A stretch of DNA of 7,007 nucleotides. It comes from Pseudomonadota bacterium (GTDB taxonomy: Bacteria; Pseudomonadota; Alphaproteobacteria; Rhizobiales; Beijerinckiaceae). Position 1 is the first letter of the stretch, and every line of letters begins with the position of its first letter. The notes beneath the pieces were generated by a model. It was not told where the DNA came from. It saw only the letters and a program-made list of their open reading frames with translations, and did not search any database. Below, piece after piece: positions 1 to 6,567 of the stretch. Location of the stretch: the NCBI GenBank assembly GCA_028876585.1, contig JAGWRL010000021.1, forward strand, positions 1-7,007. Direction: 5' to 3'. Position numbers and translations under genes: made by a program.

Positions 1-142
1 AAACAGAGCGACGATGACCCATGTGGCGACGACCGTTTGGCTGATCGCCAGCGGCCCCAGCATGAACGCCTAGGCGTTCATGCTGGGGCCGCTGGCGATC
101 AGCCAAACGGTCGTCGCCACATGGGTCATCGTCGCTCTGTTT
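1..142. repeat. Perfect 142-base palindrome at the window's left edge
   Basis: Bases 1-71 are the exact reverse complement of bases 72-142, with no mismatch and no loop. The axis is CCTAGG at 69-74. The right arm is genuine coding sequence, because it encodes the start of the ATPase a subunit. The left arm is therefore a backward copy of that coding sequence, not an upstream region. The repeat ends exactly at base 1, which suggests the window begins at a contig end. The likeliest origin is an assembly, amplification or library fold-back. A real inverted duplication or a closed hairpin end would give the same pattern but would have to interrupt an essential part of an operon gene. Confidence 0.97.
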
Positions 143-733
143 GGCGTCGTTTCATGGTTGCTGACGCGGCGCCTGTCGCTGCGCGCCGGCAAAGGGCAAG
201 CGGCGATGGAGTTGCTCGTTTTCACCATCGACGACCAGATTCGCGCCACCATTCCCGGCGACCCCGCGCGCTACCGGCCGCTGATCGGCGGCTTGCTGCT
301 GTTCATCCTCGCCGCCAACTGGTCGTCGCTGATCCCCGGCGTCGAGCCGCCGACCGCGCATCTGGAGACCGACGCCGCGCTGGCGCTGATCGTGCTGGCG
401 GCGACGATCGGTTATGGCGTGCGCGCACAGGGGCCGTGGGGCTATATCAGAAGTTTCGCGCGGCCGAGCTGGGTGATGATCCCGCTCAATCTGATCGAGC
501 AACTGACCCGCACCTTTTCGTTGATGGTGCGCCTGTTCGGCAATGTGATGAGCGGCGTGTTCGTGATCGGCGTCGTGCTTTCGCTCGCCGGCCTGCTCGT
601 GCCGATCCCGCTGATGGCGCTCGATCTGCTGACCGGCGCGGTTCAGGCCTATATCTTCGCCATGCTGGCGCTGGTGTTCATCGCCGCGGCGGTCGAAGAC
701 GAAACCCCTCCCACCAAGGACGCCGCCCGATGA
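80..733 (+). CDS. atpB: N-type ATPase subunit a, probably missing its first codons
   Basis: Integral membrane stator subunit of the No sector. It forms the two ion half-channels against the c-ring. The 217 visible residues are strongly hydrophobic, with several membrane segments. They include the family signature around RLFGNVMSG, where Arg151 is the essential stator arginine, and a second conserved stretch GAVQAYIF (Gln189) in the last helix. The N-terminal part ([15 protein letters not shown]) resembles the family but begins abruptly. The ATG at 80 lies 8 bases inside the right arm of the palindrome, has no convincing ribosome binding site, and the in-frame stop TAG at 71-73 is created by the palindrome axis. 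The true start probably lay further upstream, with GCG TTC (Ala-Phe) just before this Met. The stop overlaps the atpE start (ATGA, 730-733). Family and role are secure; the start is not. Confidence 0.93.
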   Translation: MLGPLAISQTVVATWVIVALFGVVSWLLTRRLSLRAGKGQAAMELLVFTIDDQIRATIPGDPARYRPLIGGLLLFILAANWSSLIPGVEPPTAHLETDAALALIVLAATIGYGVRAQGPWGYIRSFARPSWVMIPLNLIEQLTRTFSLMVRLFGNVMSGVFVIGVVLSLAGLLVPIPLMALDLLTGAVQAYIFAMLALVFIAAAVEDETPPTKDAAR

Positions 734-975
734 AGGATTATGTCGATCTCGTCAGCATCCTGGGCGCGGCGCTCGCCGTCGCCTTCGGCGCCATCGGTCC
801 GGCGTTGGCGGAGGGGCGCGCGGTGGCCGCCGCGATGGACGCCATCGCCCGACAGCCGGAAGCGGCGGGGACCATTTCGCGCACGCTGTTTGTTGGTCTG
901 GCGATGATCGAGACGATGGCGATCTACTGTCTGGTGATAGCGCTTCTGCTGCTGTTCGCCAACCCGTTCCGCTGA
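730..975 (+). CDS. atpE: N-type ATPase subunit c (rotor ring proteolipid)
   Basis: An 81-residue helical hairpin that oligomerises into the membrane rotor ring. Helix 1 covers about residues 5-27, the polar loop is ARQPEAAG (40-47) with the canonical RQP, and helix 2 covers about 52-77 and ends LLFANPF. The ion-carrying carboxylate is Glu61 in AMIETMAIY. Aligned by eye to the Na+-binding Ilyobacter tartaricus ring, Glu28 takes the place of Gln32, Thr62 of Ser66, Met63 of Thr67, and Tyr66 of Tyr70. The subunit thus has two buried carboxylates but lacks one hydroxyl ligand, so ion specificity (H+ or Na+) is uncertain. The start overlaps the atpB stop by four bases, and AAGGA at 716-720 can serve as ribosome binding site. 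Confidence 0.97.
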   Translation: MKDYVDLVSILGAALAVAFGAIGPALAEGRAVAAAMDAIARQPEAAGTISRTLFVGLAMIETMAIYCLVIALLLLFANPFR

Positions 976-979
976 CGCG

Positions 980-1720
980 ATGACATTCGACTGGCTCACC
1001 TTCGGCTTTCAGCTCGTCAATATCGTCGTGCTGCTGGCGATCCTGCGGCATTTCCTGTTTCGTCCGCTGCTGCGCATCATCGATGCGCGTCAGGCGCAGA
1101 CGCAGGCCGCGATGGACGAGGCCGCCGCGCTGCGCGCCGGAGCGGCCGAAGCCGCGCTCGCCGCGAAAACCGCGCTGGCGCAGGCGGAGGGCGTGCGCCG
1201 CGGCGCGCTGGAGCAGGCGCGGATCGAGGCCGAGGCGCAACGCAAGTCCTTGCTCGACGCCGGGCGCGCCGCCGCCGCGCAGATATTGACGGAGGCGCGC
1301 GCCGAGGCGGCGCAGGCGGCGATCCGCGCCGGGCGGGACAATCTGGCCCACGTTCGCGAACTCGCCGAAGCAATTGCGCGCCGCGCGATTTCGGCCTTGC
1401 CCGATCCGCCGACGATCGCCGGCTTCGCGCGGAAACTGGGCGACGTGCTGGCTGAACTGCCGCGCGAGCGGCGCGAGGGGCTGTTGGTTGGCGGCGAGCG
1501 ACAACTCGTCGCGCCGCATGCGCTCTCGCCCGAGGAGATCGAGACCGCGCGCGCCATTCTGCGCCCGCTCGGCGTCGATGATCTCGGCGTCGCCGTCGAC
1601 GCTTCGTTGATCGCGGGGCTGGAGTTGCGCACGCGCACGGGCGTTGTGAGAAACTCGCTCGCGCATGATCTCGACCGCATCTCACAGGCGCTCAATCATG
1701 ACGACGCTGCCCGGATTTGA
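980..1720 (+). CDS. atpF: N-type ATPase subunit b with delta-like C-terminal tail
   Basis: Peripheral stalk subunit linking the membrane a subunit to the catalytic head. The 246 residues run: short N-terminus and one membrane helix (about 8-30), an Ala/Glu/Arg-rich coiled coil (about 36-138), then a compact C-terminal region (about 142-246). Typical b subunits are about 160 residues. The extra tail contains [19 protein letters not shown] (213-231), which resembles the end of the delta (OSCP) subunit, where a final beta hairpin reads roughly 'GG..I..G..V.D.S....L'. N-ATPase operons lack a separate delta gene, so I infer that this tail does delta's job of gripping the head. The start is 4 bases after the atpE stop. 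The end overlaps atpA by 23 bases. Confidence 0.94.
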   Translation: MTFDWLTFGFQLVNIVVLLAILRHFLFRPLLRIIDARQAQTQAAMDEAAALRAGAAEAALAAKTALAQAEGVRRGALEQARIEAEAQRKSLLDAGRAAAAQILTEARAEAAQAAIRAGRDNLAHVRELAEAIARRAISALPDPPTIAGFARKLGDVLAELPRERREGLLVGGERQLVAPHALSPEEIETARAILRPLGVDDLGVAVDASLIAGLELRTRTGVVRNSLAHDLDRISQALNHDDAARI

Positions 1721-3206
1721 CGCGCTGAAGGCGCGGGTCGCCGCCGCCGCGCTCGGGCCCGAGGCCAGCGAGCGGGGCGAGTTGACGGAAATCGCCGACG
1801 GCCTCGCCCATGTCGCGGGCCTGCCCGGCGCGCAATTGGGCGAGATCCTGACCTTCGCCACCGGCGCGCGCGGCTTCGTGCTCAACCTCGACGAAAACGC
1901 GCTTCAGGCCGCCTTTCTTGATCCGATGGCGGGGATCGGCGCGGGCTCGCAAGTGACGCGCACGGGGCGGCTCACCTCGGTCCCGGTGGGAGCGGGATTG
2001 ATGGGCCGGGTGGTTGATCCGCTCGGGCGGCCGCTCGACGAACAGGGGCCAATACAGGCCGACGAATATCTGGAGATCGACCGCCCCGCGCCGGACATCA
2101 TCGAACGCGATTTCGTGGCGCGGCCGGTGGAGACCGGCGTCCTCGTCGTCGATTCGCTGCTCGCGATCGGGCGCGGCCAGCGCGAGTTGATCATTGGCGA
2201 GCGCGGCACAGGCAAGACCTCGATCGCGGTCGACGCCATCCTCAACCAGAGATCGAGCGACATCGTCTGCGTCTATGTCGCCATCGGCCAGCGCATGACG
2301 GCGGTGCGCCGGGTGATCGAGGCGGTGCGCGCGCGCGGCGCGTTCGCGCGCACGATCTTCGTCGTCGCGCCCGCCACCGCCGAGCCGGGCCTGCGCTGGA
2401 TCGCGCCGTTCGCCGCGACCTCCATGGCGGAATGGGTGCGCGACCGGGGCGGCCATGCGCTGATCGTCTATGACGACCTGACCAAACATGCCGCCGTCCA
2501 CCGCGAACTCGCCCTGCTGTCGCGTCAACCCTCGGGCCGCGAAGCCTATCCCGGCGATATTTTCTATCTGCACGCCCGGCTGCTCGAACGCTCCGCGCAA
2601 CTGTCGCGCGAGCGCGGCGGCGGTTCGTTGACGGCGCTGCCGATCGCGGAGATCGAGGCGGGAAATCTGTCGGCCTATATCCCAACCAACCTCATTTCGA
2701 TCGCCGACGGCCAGATCGTCACCTCTGCGACGCTGTTCGCCGCCAACCAAAGGCCGGCGGTCGACATCGGGTTGTCCGTCAGCCGCGTCGGCGGCAAGGC
2801 GCAGGCGGGCGCGCTTAAGGCCGTCGCCGGCCGGCTGCGGCTCGATTACGCGCAATATCTGGAAATGAAGATGTTCTCGCGCTTCGGCGGATTCGGCGAC
2901 GCCGCGATGAAGCGCCGTCTCGAACGCGGCGAACGCATCGCGGCGTTGCTGGCGCAGGATCGTTACGCGCCGCTCGCCACGGTGGCGCAAGCGGCGCTGC
3001 TGGCCGCGCTCGCGGCGGGTGAGTTGGACGCGGCGCCGGTCGCGGAGTTCCCGGCGATCAAGGCGGCGCTGGGGCCGCTGATCGCGGCGGAGCCGCGGCT
3101 TGCGGCGTTGCGCGCCGCCCCGGACGCGATTGACGAGCCGAGCCGCGCCGCGCTGATTGCCTGCGTCAGGCAGGCGGTGGCGCAAGCGGCGGCGAGGGCG
3201 CCATGA
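1698..3206 (+). CDS. atpA: N-type ATPase subunit alpha
   Basis: Non-catalytic nucleotide-binding subunit of the alpha3-beta3 head. The 502 residues include an N-terminal beta-barrel domain (about 28-95, with [13 protein letters not shown]), the Walker A loop GERGTGKTS (167-175), a Walker B-like ALIVYDD (254-260), the [12 protein letters not shown] segment (276-287), [16 protein letters not shown] (325-340) and the arginine finger in GLSVSRVGG (Arg363). Gln at GQR (198) and the YPGD motif separate it from beta. A helical domain follows to the end. The same frame is open from an ATG at 1665, but I prefer 1698: it follows AGGCG by 7 bases, gives the usual alpha N-terminus and limits overlap with atpF to 23 bases instead of 56. 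The stop overlaps the atpG start (ATGA). Confidence 0.96.
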   Translation: MTTLPGFDALKARVAAAALGPEASERGELTEIADGLAHVAGLPGAQLGEILTFATGARGFVLNLDENALQAAFLDPMAGIGAGSQVTRTGRLTSVPVGAGLMGRVVDPLGRPLDEQGPIQADEYLEIDRPAPDIIERDFVARPVETGVLVVDSLLAIGRGQRELIIGERGTGKTSIAVDAILNQRSSDIVCVYVAIGQRMTAVRRVIEAVRARGAFARTIFVVAPATAEPGLRWIAPFAATSMAEWVRDRGGHALIVYDDLTKHAAVHRELALLSRQPSGREAYPGDIFYLHARLLERSAQLSRERGGGSLTALPIAEIEAGNLSAYIPTNLISIADGQIVTSATLFAANQRPAVDIGLSVSRVGGKAQAGALKAVAGRLRLDYAQYLEMKMFSRFGGFGDAAMKRRLERGERIAALLAQDRYAPLATVAQAALLAALAAGELDAAPVAEFPAIKAALGPLIAAEPRLAALRAAPDAIDEPSRAALIACVRQAVAQAAARAP

Positions 3207-4024
3207 ATCGCCCCGAGGAGATCAAAGGCCGGATCGACAACATCCACGAGATCGAAAACATCGTCTCGACCTTGCAGGCGCTGGCGACGGCGCACATGAT
3301 GGAAGTGCGCGCGCATCTGCAATCGATCCGCGCCCACGAGGCCAATATCGCCAGCGCCCTGTCGACCGCGCTTTCGCTGATCGAGGTCGAACCCGTCGAA
3401 GCGCCGAGAGGGCCGGGCGTCGCCGTCGTCGTCGGCGCGGCGCAGGGATTTTGCGGTGGTTATGCCGACCGTCTGGCCGAGGCGGCGTTGGTTGAAGCGG
3501 CCAACGGCTGCGCGCTGATGGTCGCGGGCGCCCGCACCCTCGGCGCGCTGACCGAGCGCGGCGTCGCGCCGATCTGGTCGGAGGAAACGGCGCCGCACGC
3601 GCGCGACGTGCCCAAGCTGGCGACGCGCCTAGCCGACGCGCTGTTCGCGCATCTGATAGGCGCGCCGGGGGCGCCGGTGACGATCCTTTACGCCGACCCC
3701 GCGGCGGTCTCGTCAATCCAGCGCCGCTCCGTGCTGCCGTTTGATTTTGGCCGGTTTCCGCCGCAAGCGGGGAAAGATGTGCTGATCACATTGCCAGTCC
3801 CCGGGCTGTTGGCCGCCTTGGTTGAAGAATATGTCTTCGCCGAGCTGTGCGAAGCGCTCATGCTAGGTTTCGCCGCCGAGAACGGCGCGCGCGCCGCAAC
3901 CATGGCGCGGGCGAAGGCGAATGTCTCGCGCATCGCGGCGGAGCTGAAGGGAGAGTTTCAGCGCGCCCGGCAGGAGCAGATGACGACGGAGATCATTGAG
4001 CTTTCCGTCGCGTCGGGCGCCTAA
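3203..4024 (+). CDS. atpG: N-type ATPase subunit gamma (central shaft)
   Basis: Rotating central stalk that couples c-ring rotation to catalysis. The 273 residues have the family layout: an N-terminal helix of the shaft (about 3-58, with [20 protein letters not shown]), a central Rossmann-like domain containing the gamma signature QGFCGGY (81-87), and a long C-terminal helix (about 208-269) with [15 protein letters not shown] and the terminal [16 protein letters not shown] typical of gamma. It starts in a four-base overlap with the atpA stop, preceded by GAGGG at 3194-3198. It is the last gene of the N-ATPase operon, as in the family order. Its final 32 bases overlap the end of the opposing haem protein gene, and no terminator hairpin follows the TAA. 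Confidence 0.96.
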   Translation: MNRPEEIKGRIDNIHEIENIVSTLQALATAHMMEVRAHLQSIRAHEANIASALSTALSLIEVEPVEAPRGPGVAVVVGAAQGFCGGYADRLAEAALVEAANGCALMVAGARTLGALTERGVAPIWSEETAPHARDVPKLATRLADALFAHLIGAPGAPVTILYADPAAVSSIQRRSVLPFDFGRFPPQAGKDVLITLPVPGLLAALVEEYVFAELCEALMLGFAAENGARAATMARAKANVSRIAAELKGEFQRARQEQMTTEIIELSVASGA

Positions 4025-5345
4025 CTGGTTGCTCGCTCGCGACATGGGCGAGCGCGCCGACGAAATCGAACCCGTTTTGGTTGGACGCCGCCTGATGGCA
4101 GCCCATGCAACTCGACGGCGCCTCTTGCAGATAGCTCTCCAACGTCGTGTTGACCAGGTTCTCCTGCGCCGCCGCGGTGGATTTGTAAGTGTCGTCGCGC
4201 GGGGCCTCCCGCCCCGGAAAATAGGCGCCGTCGTTTGCGGGGCCGGGAGGATCGGAGCTGGTCGGCCATTGCGCGGCGACGAGCATATAATGTTCCCAGA
4301 CCGTTCCCTTGACGGCGCTCTGCGCCCAGTAATCCCGGTTGGTCGCCATCAGCGCGGCGTTGATGGGATGCCGGCGCACGATCTGCATCGCCGCCGGCGC
4401 CGGCTTCGGCGGGTTGGTCGCATCGATCGGCAGCGTCGCGGCGGCGCCGAACGGCGGCCAGAGCTTTGCGGCGCGGGCGGGATCGAAAAATCCGTAGGGC
4501 GCCTGCGCGTCTGCGGCGTCAGGCTCCCGCGCCGCGCCGACGCCCGCCGGGGGCACGTTGTCGACGTGCTCGAACGACGCCCAGATCCATTGCGGCCGCG
4601 TCGGCGTCTTGATCGCGATGTGCAAGCCCACCAGCGCGATGTCGCGCGGCTTGCATAGGATATGGCCGGCGGCGAGCGTGCCGGCGACGTCGACAATCGC
4701 GGCGCGCGTGACGTAATAGCGCGCCCGCGCGGCGGGGCTGTCAGCGGCGTTCAACGGCCGCCACGCGGCCTTGAGCGCGATCGAACCGACGGGGAAATGC
4801 GCGGGGTGTTCGACGTCGGGCAAATTGCGCCCCTCGCTCCAACCGTTGGCCGCGAAAGTCGCGAACTCCAACGCGTTGAACCGGGTTTCGTAGCGCACAT
4901 ATTCGCCGTTGCGCGCCACCAGCGGATTGGCGGGCGCGTCGGTCGAAAAGCTCGGTTGGTTGAACTCGGCGAACGGGGTGAAGGCGGCGATCGTCTTTTC
5001 GGTGGCCTCGCCCCCGCAGGGATTGGGGCCGGCGAAGCTCTCCCACGGCGTCGGCGCGAGGCGGCGGCCGTCCGCGTCGACCGGGAACGTCTCCGTCGCG
5101 GATTTGAACGTCTCCCAGACGCGCGGCCCCGGATCGCCGATCGTTTTGGCGCGGTCGGGCGTCCCGCGCCCCGCCGCCGGCCAGTTTAACGCGATGAAGG
5201 CGCGCCAGGCGAAATCGCCGACCGTGGCGAAGCCGTCGCCGCCCGTCGCCGCGTCGTCGAGCCGATCCGGCGACAGCAGAGGCGAAGCGGCCAAAGGCGT
5301 CGCGGCGGCGACGGCGAGCGCGACGATAAGCGGCTTCGCCCTCAT
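3993..5345 (-). CDS. Exported cytochrome c family protein of unknown function
   Basis: A 450-residue protein with a Sec-type signal peptide: MRAK, then hydrophobic residues 5-19, with cleavage probable near residues 20-21. A long region without a recognised domain follows, rich in Trp and Pro, with WRAFIALNWPA (47-57), WETFKSATETFP (77-88) and YVRYETRFNALEF (149-161). A single haem-attachment motif CMGCH lies near the C-terminus (413-417), preceded by ENLVNTTLESYLQ (395-407). I associate this architecture with a family of single-haem envelope proteins whose function is not known. No Met follows the haem motif; His434 or a residue in the large N-terminal part would have to be the sixth ligand. 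The ATG at 5345 was chosen because the frame upstream (to 5513) overlaps the DoxX gene and lacks an export signal. Its start overlaps the DoxX stop (ATGA), implying coupled translation. Confidence 0.85.
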   Translation of the reverse strand: MRAKPLIVALAVAAATPLAASPLLSPDRLDDAATGGDGFATVGDFAWRAFIALNWPAAGRGTPDRAKTIGDPGPRVWETFKSATETFPVDADGRRLAPTPWESFAGPNPCGGEATEKTIAAFTPFAEFNQPSFSTDAPANPLVARNGEYVRYETRFNALEFATFAANGWSEGRNLPDVEHPAHFPVGSIALKAAWRPLNAADSPAARARYYVTRAAIVDVAGTLAAGHILCKPRDIALVGLHIAIKTPTRPQWIWASFEHVDNVPPAGVGAAREPDAADAQAPYGFFDPARAAKLWPPFGAAATLPIDATNPPKPAPAAMQIVRRHPINAALMATNRDYWAQSAVKGTVWEHYMLVAAQWPTSSDPPGPANDGAYFPGREAPRDDTYKSTAAAQENLVNTTLESYLQEAPSSCMGCHQAASNQNGFDFVGALAHVASEQPVRRPTRRKAQ

Positions 5346-5776
5346 CGCGGCGGCGACCGCCAGGCGTCGATCGACCACGGTCCGGCGCCGCCCGTTGCCA
5401 GCGCGAGGAAACCGCCGGCCATGGCGACGTTCTTCTGGAACTGGACCGCCTCCGCCATATGGAAGAACAACGCGGTCAACAGGCAGAACCCGGCCAGCGC
5501 CAGCGCCGCCCACCGCGTCTTGAGCCCGAGCAGCACCAGCAGGCCGCCGCCCAGTTCCGTCAGGATGACCGCCGGCAGCAGCGCCGCGGCCACGCCATAC
5601 TGCGCCATGTAGCCGCCGACCGCCTGATAATTCGTGATCTTACCGTAGCTCTCGACGATGAAAATATAGGCGAGCATGGCGCGGGCGAGCAGCAGCGACG
5701 GACCCGCGAAGCGTTGCAGAACGGCAAGCTCGCCATCGAGGCGAAAGCCGACGGGCGAAGGTTCGACACGCGACAT
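5342..5776 (-). CDS. DoxX-family integral membrane protein
   Basis: A 144-residue inner membrane protein with four predicted membrane segments (about 28-45, 63-84, 88-108, 115-131). It matches the DoxX family in length and in its typical features: an Arg in the first helix (Arg32), ESYGKITNYQAVGGYMAQYG (42-61), the TELGGGLLVLLG block (73-84), then KNVAMAGGFLAL (115-126) and GPWSID (132-137). DoxX proteins are named after a subunit of the archaeal thiosulfate:quinone oxidoreductase, but most bacterial members have no assigned reaction and often accompany redox or oxidative-stress genes. A strong ribosome binding site AAGGAG (5785-5790) lies 8 bases before the ATG, and the gap to the upstream TPR gene is only 18 bases. 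It shares four bases with the following cytochrome gene. Confidence 0.9.
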   Translation of the reverse strand: MSRVEPSPVGFRLDGELAVLQRFAGPSLLLARAMLAYIFIVESYGKITNYQAVGGYMAQYGVAAALLPAVILTELGGGLLVLLGLKTRWAALALAGFCLLTALFFHMAEAVQFQKNVAMAGGFLALATGGAGPWSIDAWRSPPR

Positions 5777-5794
5777 GACGGGCGCTCCTTCCGC

Positions 5795-6412
5795 CTACAG
5801 CGCGTGCGCCTCGCCCAACGCCTTGGCGAGGCGCTGGTAGTATTCGCACTCCGCCGCGCCGCACAGCTGGCCGATGGCGGCCAGTTGCGCCTTGGCGAGG
5901 TCGAACTTGCCTTCGATCACATAGGCCTCGCCGAGATACTCGCGCACTTGCGGATATTTGGGATCGAGCGCGATCGATTGCAGATAATAGTGGATGCCCT
6001 CATCGACCTGGCCAAGCTTGCGGGTGGCGTAGCCGCGATAGTTGAGCGCGCGCGGCGTATTGGGATTGTCGAGCAGGTCCAGCACGTCGAGCGCCTCCTG
6101 ATAGCGGGCGGCCGAAGCGAGCGCGAACGCGTATTCGGTCATCTCGGCGTCGGGCAGGACGCCGGTGTGGCGGCGCAGGCAGGTATGCTTCTTCCTGTCC
6201 CAGACTTGCCCCGGACGGCAGGTCGTCAGATCGTCCTTGCTGTGCGTGGCGCGCGGGGCGGCGCCCGCGTTGCCGCCGCCGGGGGCCTCCCCGCCACCGC
6301 CGCCGCCACCGCCGCCGGCCGCGAAGGCGCTGGACAGGACGAGGGAGAGCGCGCCGGCGGCGATTGCCCGGCGCGCACGGGTGAAACCGCGATCCGAATT
6401 CCTGGCCGACAT
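5795..6412 (-). CDS. Exported glycine-rich TPR-like protein
   Basis: A 205-residue predicted periplasmic protein. It has a basic N-terminus (residues 1-15), a hydrophobic signal segment (about 16-32, ending SSAFAA), a run of nine glycines (33-41) within a flexible Gly/Ala linker to about 55, then a short Cys-bounded motif CRPGQVWDRKKHTC (65-78). The rest is helical with TPR-type spacing: YAFALASAARYQEALDVLDL, ALNYRGYATRKLGQVDEGIH with YYLQSIALDPKYP, and YLGEAYVIEGKFDLAKAQL. A second Cys pair (184 and 189) is near the end; both pairs could form disulfides in the periplasm. It is the first gene of the TPR-DoxX-cytochrome operon and probably acts as a binding or assembly partner for the other two. 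I do not know a named homologue. No lipobox cysteine is visible, so it is not an obvious lipoprotein. Confidence 0.83.
   Translation of the reverse strand: MSARNSDRGFTRARRAIAAGALSLVLSSAFAAGGGGGGGGGEAPGGGNAGAAPRATHSKDDLTTCRPGQVWDRKKHTCLRRHTGVLPDAEMTEYAFALASAARYQEALDVLDLLDNPNTPRALNYRGYATRKLGQVDEGIHYYLQSIALDPKYPQVREYLGEAYVIEGKFDLAKAQLAAIGQLCGAAECEYYQRLAKALGEAHAL
6290..6316 (-). repeat. GGC/GGT codon run encoding nine glycines
   Basis: Nine consecutive glycine codons (mostly GGC, two GGT, one terminal GGG) in the TPR-like gene, just after its signal peptide. Such near-perfect triplet runs can change in copy number by slippage without breaking the frame. The two GGT interruptions make the tract imperfect and therefore more stable. 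The likely role is a flexible linker. Confidence 0.85.
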
Positions 6413-6567
6413 ATCATGCTCCTCTTCTGCGCGGCGCGCGCAACATGGGAACACGCAGAGGCTGAGACTTATTCGATGTCCCCTTCGCGACCCCGCGCAA
6501 TGGCAGCCACCTTAGCACATGAGCGGGGGAGGGCGCGACCTGGGCGCGGCGCGGGCGCGACGCGAAA
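6413..6567. other. Intergenic spacer holding the presumed promoter of the TPR-DoxX-cytochrome operon
   Basis: The only sizeable non-coding stretch in the window (155 bases). It lies downstream of the ABC ATPase stop and upstream of the TPR-like gene, both on the - strand. It has a relatively AT-rich patch on the - strand around 6467-6478 (AATAAG at 6468-6473) that could be a -10 box, but the nearest TTG-type -35 (TTGCGC, 6495-6500) is 21 bases away, which is too far for a confident call. A nine-base direct repeat GGGCGCGAC occurs at 6531-6539 and 6553-6561. No hairpin followed by a T-run was found, so any termination after the ABC gene is probably Rho-dependent. Confidence 0.5.
6419..6424 (-). 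promoter_or_regulatory. Ribosome binding site of the TPR-like gene
   Basis: GAGGAG on the - strand lies 6 bases before the ATG at 6412. It decides the start: the same frame is open from an ATG at 6454, but that would add 14 residues (several Cys and acidic residues) before the signal peptide and has no comparable binding site. Confidence 0.75.

Noticed and set aside
1..142. Palindrome as an operator, terminator or telomere
   Set aside because: One arm is conserved atpB coding sequence and there is no T-run or loop; a hairpin telomere would need to cut through an operon gene. A contig-end fold-back is simpler.
37..729. Upstream extension of the atpE frame to base 37
   Set aside because: The extension is an Arg-rich out-of-frame reading of atpB and begins in the artificial palindrome arm; the c subunit starts at 730.
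1665..1697. Earlier alpha-subunit start at 1665
   Set aside because: It would add 11 residues ([11 protein letters not shown]) not typical of the family and enlarge the overlap with atpF to 56 bases; the ATG at 1698 has a better-spaced binding site.
752..3185. Long open frames on the - strand opposite atpF and atpA (up to 497 codons)
   Set aside because: Their products are Arg/Gly/Asp-rich low-complexity sequences, as expected for antisense frames of GC-rich genes, and the + strand proteins are unmistakable ATPase subunits.
5342..5776. Assigning the DoxX protein to thiosulfate:quinone oxidoreductase
   Set aside because: There is no DoxA partner and no sulfur-oxidation gene in the window; the family is broad, so only the family name is supported.
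6468..6500. Possible sigma-70 promoter for the TPR-like gene
   Set aside because: The -10-like and -35-like boxes are 21 bases apart and both are weak matches, so I mention them only within the spacer entry.
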